From Hydrogenophilales bacterium (GTDB lineage: Bacteria; Pseudomonadota; Gammaproteobacteria; Burkholderiales; Thiobacillaceae), in assembly GCA_016703155.1 (NCBI GenBank), contig JADJCP010000002.1:372001-436000 (forward strand): a stretch of 64,000 bases of DNA, read 5' to 3'. Position 1 is the stretch's first letter. The number at the start of each line of letters is the position of its first letter. Position numbers and translations under genes: made by a program. Positions 17,962 to 24,519 of the stretch are shown piece after piece. The notes below the pieces were generated by a model that worked only from the letters and a program-made list of their open reading frames with translations, ran no database searches and was not told where the DNA came from.

Positions 17962-18633
17962 ATGGATATGAGTGGAAGACAAGTAAAAGACGTGCTCTAT
18001 GCCCAGGTGGCCCGTATCGGCAAGGCGATGTGCAGTCCCAAGCGCCTGGAGTTGATCGAGATACTCTGCCAGGGAGAAAAGCCGGTTGAACGCTTGGCCA
18101 TCGAGGCCAATATCTCGGTGAAACTGGCCAGCGCGCATCTCAAGGAACTCCGTCAGGCCCATCTGGTGGAAGCCCGCCGGGAGGGCAAGAATGTCTACTA
18201 CAGCCTGACCGGCGAGGCGGTGGCCGACTTCTGGGTGGCGTTACGCTCGCTCGCCGAGGATCGCCTGCTGGAACTGCGCGCCGCGCTTGCCAAGCTCTCC
18301 GAGCATGTCCACGAACTGACGCCGATGAGCCGCGACGAAATCCTCGATCTGGCCAAGCGCGGCGACGTGGTGGTACTGGACGTACGCCCCGAGACCGAAT
18401 ACGCCGCGGGTCACCTGCCCTATGCCCAATCCATGCCGTTGACCGAGGTACAGAAGCGCCTGGCCGAGTTGCCGCGCGACAAACCGGTGGTCGCCTATTG
18501 TCGCGGACCGTTCTGCCTGATGGCGAAGGAAGCGGTGGAACTGCTCAACAAGGAAGGCTTCCAGGCCATCCGCCTTGAAGACGGTGTGGCCGAGTGGCGG
18601 GCGCATGGCTTACCCATTGTGTCCGCGTCTTGA
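17962..18633 (+). CDS. ArsR-type HTH regulator fused to a rhodanese domain
   Basis: About 223 residues. The N-terminal half is an ArsR/SmtB winged helix (MCSPKRLELIEILCQGEKPV, ISVKLASAHLKELRQAHLV, REGKNVYYSL). The C-terminal half is a rhodanese (VVLDVRPETEYAAGHLPYA), with the active-site loop CRGPFC. Cysteines in the DNA-binding half and the loop could sense persulfide, by analogy with BigR/SqrR-type regulators. Alternative starts are 17950 (TTG) and 17968 (ATG). It leads a sulfur operon and diverges from the TSUP gene, so it probably controls both directions. Confidence 0.88.
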   Translation: MDMSGRQVKDVLYAQVARIGKAMCSPKRLELIEILCQGEKPVERLAIEANISVKLASAHLKELRQAHLVEARREGKNVYYSLTGEAVADFWVALRSLAEDRLLELRAALAKLSEHVHELTPMSRDEILDLAKRGDVVVLDVRPETEYAAGHLPYAQSMPLTEVQKRLAELPRDKPVVAYCRGPFCLMAKEAVELLNKEGFQAIRLEDGVAEWRAHGLPIVSAS

Positions 18634-18668
18634 AACACATGCCCTGCGGGGCAATAAAGGAGACTGAT

Positions 18669-19118
18669 ATGCGCAAGCTAGTGCTGATCGCGGTTCTGGC
18701 CTTGGTTATCCCGTCCGCCGGCGCCGAGACAGCCCCGCAAGCCTCGTTCAACGTGCCCGGTGCCATGGATTCCACGGGACGCCGAGTTCTGACCTTCGTC
18801 AACAAGGATCCGCCCGGCCAACGCTGCAACAACAACCTGCAGGTTGCCGCCGAGATCGCCAATGCCTACCGGTTGCCTATCCAATTACTTCCCGCGAGTC
18901 TGGTCCCCGCTCTACCCGCCCCCAGCGTCTTCTACGGCAGCCAGTTGATCGTCGCCGACGGCGGAGAACAAAACGGTTTGAGCAGCTATCAGCTTGTCGC
19001 CGACGTGCTGGAACTCGAAGGCGTGGCAAAACAGCCCAAACCCGGTCTGCTGTTCAACGAAAAGGTGCGCAAGGAATACGACGACCTGCGCGGCATGATC
19101 CGCTCCGGGGGCAAGTAA
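18669..19118 (+). CDS. Exported thioredoxin-fold-like protein, single cysteine
   Basis: 149 residues with a clear signal peptide (MRKLVLIAVLALVIPSAGAE) and an AAGGAGA site before the start. The mature part has one cysteine (PPGQRCNNNLQ), a helix and a PAPSVFYGSQLIV strand-turn that looks like a thioredoxin cis-proline region. That suggests a Trx-like fold with one redox or persulfide-carrying cysteine; this is inference from pattern, not a confident family match. The stop overlaps the DsrE gene start by one base, inside the sulfur operon. Confidence 0.65.
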   Translation: MRKLVLIAVLALVIPSAGAETAPQASFNVPGAMDSTGRRVLTFVNKDPPGQRCNNNLQVAAEIANAYRLPIQLLPASLVPALPAPSVFYGSQLIVADGGEQNGLSSYQLVADVLELEGVAKQPKPGLLFNEKVRKEYDDLRGMIRSGGK

Positions 19119-19474
19119 TGACCCAGGTTTTATTCATACTCAACGGTGCCCCCTATGGCGACGAGCGTACCTATAACGGTCTGCGGCTGGCTGGGTCGCT
19201 GGCGAAGAAACCGGAACACGAGGTGCGCGCCTTTCTGATGGGCGATGCCGCCCCGGCGGCCAAGGATGGGCAGCATGTCCCACCGGGTTTCTACAACCTG
19301 CAAATCATGCTCAACAAGGTCATTCGTTCAGGGCCGGGACGCGTCGCCGTATGCGGTACCTGCATGGACGCGCGCGGCATCACCGATAAGGAACTGGTCG
19401 AGGGCGCGCATCGCGGCACGCTCGAAGAACTGACCGGCTGGACCGAGTGGGCCGACAAGGTTCTGGTTTTCTAA
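19118..19474 (+). CDS. DsrE-family protein (YchN-like)
   Basis: 118 residues, cytoplasmic. The DsrE fold is shown by VLFILNGAPYGDERTYNGLRLAGSL at the start, AFLMGDA and the GTCMDARGI loop, which holds the usual catalytic cysteine (CGTC). DsrE-like proteins move sulfane sulfur between thiol carriers. It sits between the exported Trx-like protein and the persulfide dioxygenase, which supports a role in persulfide transfer. Confidence 0.87.
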   Translation: MTQVLFILNGAPYGDERTYNGLRLAGSLAKKPEHEVRAFLMGDAAPAAKDGQHVPPGFYNLQIMLNKVIRSGPGRVAVCGTCMDARGITDKELVEGAHRGTLEELTGWTEWADKVLVF

Positions 19475-19500
19475 CCCATCAAGATAACGAGGAGACACCC

Positions 19501-20244
19501 ATGTTTTTCCGCCAACTGGCAACGCAAGAAGCCACCCTGTCCTATCTGTTCGGCTGCGGCTCCTGTCATGTCGCCGTTGCCGTCGATCCGGTACTGGGCG
19601 ACGAAGACTGGTTCATCGCCGAGGCCGCGAAGCAGGATGTCAAAATCACCCATGTCATCGACACCCATGTCCACGCCGACCACTATTCCGGAGGCCGGAC
19701 GCTGGCGGAGAAATGCGGTGGCCTGTACTACCTGCACGAAGCCAACACCGGCCGGGTGAATTTCCTCTTCGAGCCGCTGCATGACGGCCAGCGCATCGAC
19801 GTCGGCAACGTTTATATCGACGTGCTGCATACCCCCGGCCACACGCCCGATTCCATTTGCCTGCTGGTCACCGACAAACGCCGGATGGGTGAAGAAAAAC
19901 CCGAACCCTGGTTCGTCGTCACCGGCGACACCCTCTTTGTCGGCGCCATCGGCCGGCCCGATCTGGCGGGCAAGGAAAAGGAAATGGCCGGACAAATCTG
20001 GGACAGCGTCCATGCCAGGCTGCTCTCCCTGCCCAACGAGGTCGAGGTCTACGCCGGCCACGTCGCCGGCAGCGTCTGCGGCGCCGGCATCTCCGGCAAA
20101 CCCAGCTCGACCATCGGTTTCGAGAAGCGCTGGAATCGGATGCTGAATATGGAACGCAGCGCCTTTGTCGAGGCGCTGACCAAGGAAATCCCGCCCCGGC
20201 CGGCGGAGATGGATCGCATGGTCCAGGCCAACCTGGGCCTGTAG
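19501..20244 (+). CDS. Persulfide dioxygenase-like MBL-fold hydrolase (ETHE1/Blh type)
   Basis: 247 residues. Metallo-beta-lactamase signature THVHADHYSGG (HxHxDH), second ligand HTPGHTPDS, TGDTLFVGAIGRPDL and C-terminal VYAGH. The RPDL segment and the neighbours fit the ETHE1/Blh branch, which oxidises glutathione persulfide to sulfite with oxygen. GAGGAG lies upstream of the ATG. The TAG stop falls inside a REP-like palindrome. The sulfite product would be exported by the divergent TSUP protein. Confidence 0.85.
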   Translation: MFFRQLATQEATLSYLFGCGSCHVAVAVDPVLGDEDWFIAEAAKQDVKITHVIDTHVHADHYSGGRTLAEKCGGLYYLHEANTGRVNFLFEPLHDGQRIDVGNVYIDVLHTPGHTPDSICLLVTDKRRMGEEKPEPWFVVTGDTLFVGAIGRPDLAGKEKEMAGQIWDSVHARLLSLPNEVEVYAGHVAGSVCGAGISGKPSSTIGFEKRWNRMLNMERSAFVEALTKEIPPRPAEMDRMVQANLGL

Positions 20245-20293
20245 GAGCCCGCTTGCGGGCGATTCTGCCTATCGCCGCCAAGGCGGCTCCTAC
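20241..20293. repeat. REP-like extragenic palindrome
   Basis: Begins GTAGGAGCCCGCTTGCGGGC and ends CCGCCAAGGCGGCTCCTAC, giving two hairpins in mirror orientation. A half copy occurs at 61862-61884. The first bases include the stop codon of the dioxygenase gene. Confidence 0.8.
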
Positions 20294-20305
20294 ACAAGAA
20301 AGAAT

Positions 20306-21604
20306 ATGACCCCACTCAAGCACGGCATCCGCGACAACCTCGGCCAGTTCAGCCACCAGGTCGTCCAGGTCTTCTTCGTCGGCCTCACTCTGGGCATGAT
20401 GCGCACCGTCGTGCCGGCCCTGTCCGAGTCCGAGTTCGGCGTCGCGCGCGGCTCCTTCCTGCTCCTGGCCAGCTTCGTGGTTGCCTTCGGCGTGGTCAAG
20501 GGCAGCCTCAACTTCGTCGCCGGCCGGCTGTCCGAGCGGGTCGGCCGCCGCCGCGTGCTGTTCTGGGGCTGGCTCTCGGCGCTGCCGATTCCATTGATGA
20601 TCTACTACGCCCCGGACTGGAACTGGATCGTCGCCGCCACCGTGCTGCTCGGCGTCAACCAGGGTTTCACCTGGTCGATGACGCAAACCAGCAAGCTCGA
20701 CCTGGCGCGCGGCGACCAGCGCGGCTACGCCATCGGCATGAACGAGTTCTCCGGCTATGTCGGCGTCGCCGTCGCCGGCATCGTCACCGCCTATCTGGCC
20801 GAGCACCTCGGCGCCCGGACCGGACTGCTCTGGTTCGGCCTGTTCGCGGTCGGCGCGGCCGGCATCGCCACCCTGCTCTGGGTCAAGGAAACCCTGCCCT
20901 GGGCGCGCCTGGAGGCCAAGCAACACGCCGCCAGCACCGGCCCGAGGCCACGTTATCCGAAGAACGTCTCGGCCAAGCCAACCACCTGGGAGATGTTCAC
21001 CCTGATGACCTGGCGCGACCGCCGCATGAGCGCCTTCTGCCAGGCCGGCCTGGTGGAGAAGTTCGTCGATGCCTGGATGTGGGTGATCGCCCCGGTCTGG
21101 CTCTACCAGCGTGGCGTGCCGCTGCCACAGATCGGCTGGATCGTCGGCAGTTACGGCATCGTCTGGGGCGTCTCGCAGTTCTTCACCGGCCGGCTGTCCG
21201 ACCGCGTCGGTCGCCTGCGCCCCATCGTCTGGGGCATGTGGCTGTGCGGCGGCGGCATCGCCCTGATGCCGCTGGTCGACTCGACGACCTGGCTGGTCGG
21301 CACCGCCGCGTTGTCCGGCTTCGGCATGGCCCTGCTCTACCCCAACCTGTCCGCCGCCGTGGCCGACATCGCCCATCCGGACTGGCGCGGCTCGGCGATT
21401 GGCATCTACCGCTTCTGGCGCGACTTCGGCTATGCCGTCGGCGCCGGTTTAATAGGCCTCACCGCTGCACTCACCGGCGCCATCGAATCGACCTTCTGGC
21501 TCGTCGCCGGGGCAATGGTACTTTCGGGTCTGGCGGTCAGGCTGTTCGCCGAGGAAACTCTCCCGCGTCTCAACCCCGCCCAAGAGCAAGGTCCATCCAT
21601 ATGA
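20306..21604 (+). CDS. MFS transporter
   Basis: 432 residues, 12 predicted helices in two halves joined by a basic cytoplasmic loop (about 205-235). MFS loop motifs are present: GRLSERVGRRRVLFWGW between helices 2 and 3, and GRLSDRVGRLRPIVWGMW in the second half. The substrate is not evident. Position after the dioxygenase and before a rhodanese suggests a sulfur compound or other anion. The stop overlaps the next ATG (ATGA). Confidence 0.87.
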   Translation: MTPLKHGIRDNLGQFSHQVVQVFFVGLTLGMMRTVVPALSESEFGVARGSFLLLASFVVAFGVVKGSLNFVAGRLSERVGRRRVLFWGWLSALPIPLMIYYAPDWNWIVAATVLLGVNQGFTWSMTQTSKLDLARGDQRGYAIGMNEFSGYVGVAVAGIVTAYLAEHLGARTGLLWFGLFAVGAAGIATLLWVKETLPWARLEAKQHAASTGPRPRYPKNVSAKPTTWEMFTLMTWRDRRMSAFCQAGLVEKFVDAWMWVIAPVWLYQRGVPLPQIGWIVGSYGIVWGVSQFFTGRLSDRVGRLRPIVWGMWLCGGGIALMPLVDSTTWLVGTAALSGFGMALLYPNLSAAVADIAHPDWRGSAIGIYRFWRDFGYAVGAGLIGLTAALTGAIESTFWLVAGAMVLSGLAVRLFAEETLPRLNPAQEQGPSI

Positions 21605-22053
21605 AACTACGTTCCCTGGCACTCGCCGCCATTCTCTGCCTGCCGCTGGCCGCCCCCGCCGCCGAGAACCCCGCTGTCGTAAAGGCCATCGACGAGTATA
21701 TGGACTTCAGCGAGTACGGCAGCAGCCTGATCTGGCCGGAGCAGATTCCCGAGGAGGACTGGAAACGGGTCTATGTCGTCGATGCCCGCGACGCGGCGCA
21801 ATACGCCAGGGAACACATCCCCGGCGCGCTCAACATCGAGTGGCGCCAGGCCATGGCCAGGCGCGGCGATCTGCCCAAGGAGGGCATGGTCGTGATCTAT
21901 TGCAACACCGGCACCTTATCCGCGCAGGCCGTGTTCGCCTTGCGCTTGCTGGGCCACGACAACGTCAAGGTGTTGCAGGGCGGCATCGAGGAGTGGAAAG
22001 CCAAGGGCGGCTTCGAGGCCAACAAGCGCGCCTCGAAGCCTGCCGGGCACTGA
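21601..22053 (+). CDS. Periplasmic rhodanese-domain protein
   Basis: 150 residues with signal peptide (MKLRSLALAAILCLPLAAPAAE) and one rhodanese domain (VYVVDARDAAQYAREHIPGALNIEW, then active-site cysteine in YCNTGTLSAQAVFAL). It would bind or transfer sulfane sulfur in the periplasm. The ATG overlaps the MFS stop. A GC-rich hairpin (GCCGGGC/GCCCGGC) spans the stop codon and may help end the operon, although no T-run follows. Confidence 0.88.
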   Translation: MKLRSLALAAILCLPLAAPAAENPAVVKAIDEYMDFSEYGSSLIWPEQIPEEDWKRVYVVDARDAAQYAREHIPGALNIEWRQAMARRGDLPKEGMVVIYCNTGTLSAQAVFALRLLGHDNVKVLQGGIEEWKAKGGFEANKRASKPAGH

Positions 22054-22094
22054 TGCCCGGCGGTTAGTCAGCAACGAAATCGAATACGGACGAC

Positions 22095-22409
22095 TCAGCG
22101 CCCCGTCACCGCCAGCATCACCTCATGGGTGGCGTACACCAGTCCCAGGCCGGCTTGGCCGACACGCTCGATCAAGTCCCGAATCTGCTCCGCGCCGGCG
22201 ACAAACTCCACGGATTGCGGCAACTCACCGGCCAATTCGAAGAACCTGTCCTCCACCAGACCATGCCGACCGTAGCCCGCGCTGGCGCGAAAGACGATAC
22301 CGCCTGAAACCCCCGCTTCATGAGCCCGCTTGAACAGCCAGTCATGAATGGGCAGACCATCGTGACGTTGGCCTTCCTGAACGAAAAAGCGAATGCAAAC
22401 GGCTTGCAT
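22095..22409 (-). CDS. DUF190 family protein
   Basis: 104 residues: AVCIRFFVQEGQRHDGLPIHDWLFKRAHEAGVSGG and GLVYATHEVMLAV match DUF190, small soluble proteins often encoded next to CrcB fluoride channels. A PII-like fold has been proposed for such proteins. It follows crcB after 3 bases, so it is the third gene of a ModE-like/crcB/DUF190 unit. Its role in fluoride resistance is not established. Confidence 0.85.
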   Translation of the reverse strand: MQAVCIRFFVQEGQRHDGLPIHDWLFKRAHEAGVSGGIVFRASAGYGRHGLVEDRFFELAGELPQSVEFVAGAEQIRDLIERVGQAGLGLVYATHEVMLAVTGR

Positions 22410-22412
22410 GAT

Positions 22413-22796
22413 CTACCCCTTGAGCCAGTGGAAGGAGAGCACGCCCAAGCCGGTCATGGCCAGGGAACCGAGTACGTGCAGGGCAATGACGCCGAGAGCC
22501 GGGGCGATCTGGACGCGCGACAGCAACGTGAACACCTCGGCCGAAAAGGTGGAAAACGTGGTCAGACCGCCCAGAAAGCCGGTAATGATAAGCAGGCGCC
22601 ATTCCGGGGTCAGCCCGGGATGCTGTGCGAAAAAGGCGATGGCCAGGCCGATGAGATAACCGCCGGCCAGATTTGCCGTCAAGGTGCCGACTGGAATGTT
22701 CGGATGCAGCGCATTCAGCCAGATCCCTAAGCCCCAGCGCAGCCAGGCGCCCAGCGCCGCGCCCAGGCCGACGGCAATGAACGATGTCATGATCAC
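22413..22796 (-). CDS. crcB: Fluoride channel CrcB/Fluc
   Basis: 127-residue small membrane protein with four helices. Family motifs: GAALGAWLRWGLG, GTLTANLAGGYLIG and GFLGGLTTFSTFSAE, the last containing the Phe/Ser/Thr polar track. It works as an antiparallel dimer letting F- leave the cell. The ATG overlaps the stop of the ModE-like regulator (ATGA). I found no fluoride riboswitch upstream, which would anyway be inside coding sequence here. Confidence 0.94.
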   Translation of the reverse strand: MIMTSFIAVGLGAALGAWLRWGLGIWLNALHPNIPVGTLTANLAGGYLIGLAIAFFAQHPGLTPEWRLLIITGFLGGLTTFSTFSAEVFTLLSRVQIAPALGVIALHVLGSLAMTGLGVLSFHWLKG

Positions 22797-23149
22797 CGCC
22801 TGCCCTCCGCCGTATTCAACAACGCCAGGAAGGCGGAAGACTCCGCCGCCACCGACTGCTCGGCCTTGGCCAGCAAGACCAGATATCGCTCAAGGACCGC
22901 CTGGCCCAGGCTGGACAGGCGGGCTCCGCCGCCTTTTATGCCGCCCGCCGAGGTTTCCACGAGAAGCGAGGGAAAAGCCTTGTTCAGGGCGTCCACCATG
23001 AGCCAGGCCCTGCGATAGGAAATTTTCAACTGCCGCGCGGCGCTGGAGATGGACCCTGTCTCGCCAATCGCTTTTAGCAGGCGCACCTTGCCCGGGCCGA
23101 GATTGGCGGGGGCGCTCAACAGGATGCGGACTTGCAGGGAGGCTGTCAT
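22793..23149 (-). CDS. ModE N-terminal-type (LysR-like winged helix) regulator without TOBE domain
   Basis: 118 residues. The helix-turn-helix KVRLLKAIGETGSISSAARQLKISYRRAWLMVDALNKAF is the ModE DNA-binding domain. The C-terminal molybdate-binding (Di-MOP) domain is missing, leaving a dimerising helix. Coupled to crcB by ATGA. Standalone ModE-type HTH proteins often control metal or anion genes; here the neighbours suggest fluoride or an unrelated oxyanion. Confidence 0.85.
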   Translation of the reverse strand: MTASLQVRILLSAPANLGPGKVRLLKAIGETGSISSAARQLKISYRRAWLMVDALNKAFPSLLVETSAGGIKGGGARLSSLGQAVLERYLVLLAKAEQSVAAESSAFLALLNTAEGRR

Positions 23150-23258
23150 GGTTCGCCGCGGAATTTTTCATGATTGTAGTTGTACAGAGCGGCAGCCACC
23201 AAAAAGTACAGCGGCAACCGGAATACACCCGAAGTGCCCCAGGAGTTTTCAGGACGAA

Positions 23259-24080
23259 TCAGATATTTCTACTGCTGAAAATCCCCGACCATGGCGTACG
23301 AAGCATCCCCCATACGCTTTGCCATTTCGTGTCGCCGAGATAGCTCAGTCCGTATCGTGGCCCCGCTGCAAGCGGCCCTGGGTGCAGTGTGCCGAACAAC
23401 CGGTCCCACACGGACAGGAAGAGACCGTAATTCGAATCGGTCTCGGGCTGGCGGGGCGAATGATGAATCTTGTGCAATCCAGGCGTGACCAGTACAAGCC
23501 TCAGTGATCGCTCGATCGGATCGGGAATAGTGACATTGGCGTGATGCATCAGTGACAGTGGCAAGATAATCAGGCTGCGCAGCGCGATCAGCCAGACCGG
23601 AATGCCGAACACCGCAATGATGAGCATCAGCCATAGGAGTCCGGTCAAGGCCTCGCCAGGGTGGAAACGGAATGAAGTACTGATATCAAGTTCGGGATCG
23701 GAATGATGCACCGAATGAAAAGTCCACAACCACGGCAGCCGATGCAACAGGTAATGGATGGTATAGCCGGCGAGATCGAGTATCAGCAACGAAATCAGTA
23801 TCAGCCAGAACGACGGCAGACCGAGGCTGGCGAGAAACCCCTGGTTGGCAAGATGATCCAGCAGTGGCTGCTGGTTGAGGAATGCCCCGAGACCGAGATC
23901 GACCAGGATCAACGAGAACAGCCAAAGGCCCAGGTTGGCACCGGCATGACCGACACGATCGCGGAAGGCCGGTATCGCTGTCAGCGGATACCGGTTCTCG
24001 ATGCCGTATATGAGGATAACTCCGCCGATCAGCAGGCAATAATGGAGTAGTCGGATCGTTTCTTCAGGCGTGGAATCCAT
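23259..24080 (-). CDS. Sterol desaturase / fatty acid hydroxylase family protein (3' end probably frameshifted)
   Basis: 273 residues from MDSTPEETIR, with about five membrane helices. The eight-histidine di-iron signature is visible: HYLLH, HSVHHSD, HHAN and HKIHHSP. The family hydroxylates or desaturates lipids and sterol-like substrates. The frame ends at 23259, but one extra A at the AAA run 23266-23268 would continue about 37 codons (ending HEKFRGEP) to a TGA at 23146. That TGA overlaps the ModE-like ATG in ATGA, so the true end may be 23146. Confidence 0.83.
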   Translation of the reverse strand: MDSTPEETIRLLHYCLLIGGVILIYGIENRYPLTAIPAFRDRVGHAGANLGLWLFSLILVDLGLGAFLNQQPLLDHLANQGFLASLGLPSFWLILISLLILDLAGYTIHYLLHRLPWLWTFHSVHHSDPELDISTSFRFHPGEALTGLLWLMLIIAVFGIPVWLIALRSLIILPLSLMHHANVTIPDPIERSLRLVLVTPGLHKIHHSPRQPETDSNYGLFLSVWDRLFGTLHPGPLAAGPRYGLSYLGDTKWQSVWGMLRTPWSGIFSSRNI

Positions 24081-24127
24081 GACACGACCGTACGTTGCGG
24101 AGCCCTGCGGGTTCCAGATACTCTGGC

Positions 24128-24148
24128 GCGTGCCGCCAAGCGGCACGC
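24128..24148. terminator. Strong GC hairpin between sterol desaturase and IPTL-CTERM genes
   Basis: Perfect stem GCGTGCCGC/GCGGCACGC with a CAA loop. No T-run follows on either strand, so it may be a processing or REP-like hairpin rather than a standard terminator. Confidence 0.4.
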
Positions 24149-24161
24149 GAACAAAGACGGG

Positions 24162-24335
24162 TTATTTCTTGCGCGATATCAGCCAGGCGCCGAAACCACC
24201 CACACCCGCGGCCAGGCCAATCAAACCCAACTCACTCAGAGTCGGAACCGCGGTCATAACAGGCATCCAGCCGGCATTGGCAAGCACCGGCATGGCGGCC
24301 AGGACGGCGAAAAGGGCGAAACGGGGCAGATTCAT
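24162..24335 (-). CDS. IPTL-CTERM mini-protein (exosortase-type sorting signal)
   Basis: 57 residues with a good AAGGAG site. It is almost only targeting signals: signal peptide MNLPRFALFAVLAAMPVLANAG, a linker of about seven residues, then the sorting signal VPTLSELGLIGLAAG, a hydrophobic helix and the basic tail SRKK. IPTL-CTERM tails are recognised by exosortase-family enzymes. No exosortase is in this window. It could be a truncated substrate, a peptide pheromone-like product or a decoy; the function is unknown. Confidence 0.7.
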   Translation of the reverse strand: MNLPRFALFAVLAAMPVLANAGWMPVMTAVPTLSELGLIGLAAGVGGFGAWLISRKK

Positions 24336-24468
24336 CGGATGTCTCCTTGCTGAGTTGTAATGGTGTTGTAAACGACATTCGCCAAGCCAAGGCATTGACG
24401 CGACAAGGATACTGGCAGACCCGGCCCGCTGGCAAGGTTCCCGCGTCATCCTGCCTCCCCAGGCAAAC

Positions 24469-24513
24469 CTGGAATAGCCCCCGCCGTCTGGCGGAGGCCG
24501 CTCGCTATTCCAG
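24469..24513. terminator. Long inverted repeat after the phytase-like gene
   Basis: CTGGAATAG and CTATTCCAG enclose an inner CCGCC/GGCGG hairpin. Placed just 3' of the leftward 24520-26847 gene; a transcription end is likely, but there is no clear T-run. Confidence 0.5.
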
Positions 24514-24519
24514 TGCCGA

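Noticed and set aside
23150..23258. Possible fluoride riboswitch before modE-like/crcB
   Set aside because: I could not find the conserved motif, and the stretch looks like the coding end of the sterol desaturase.
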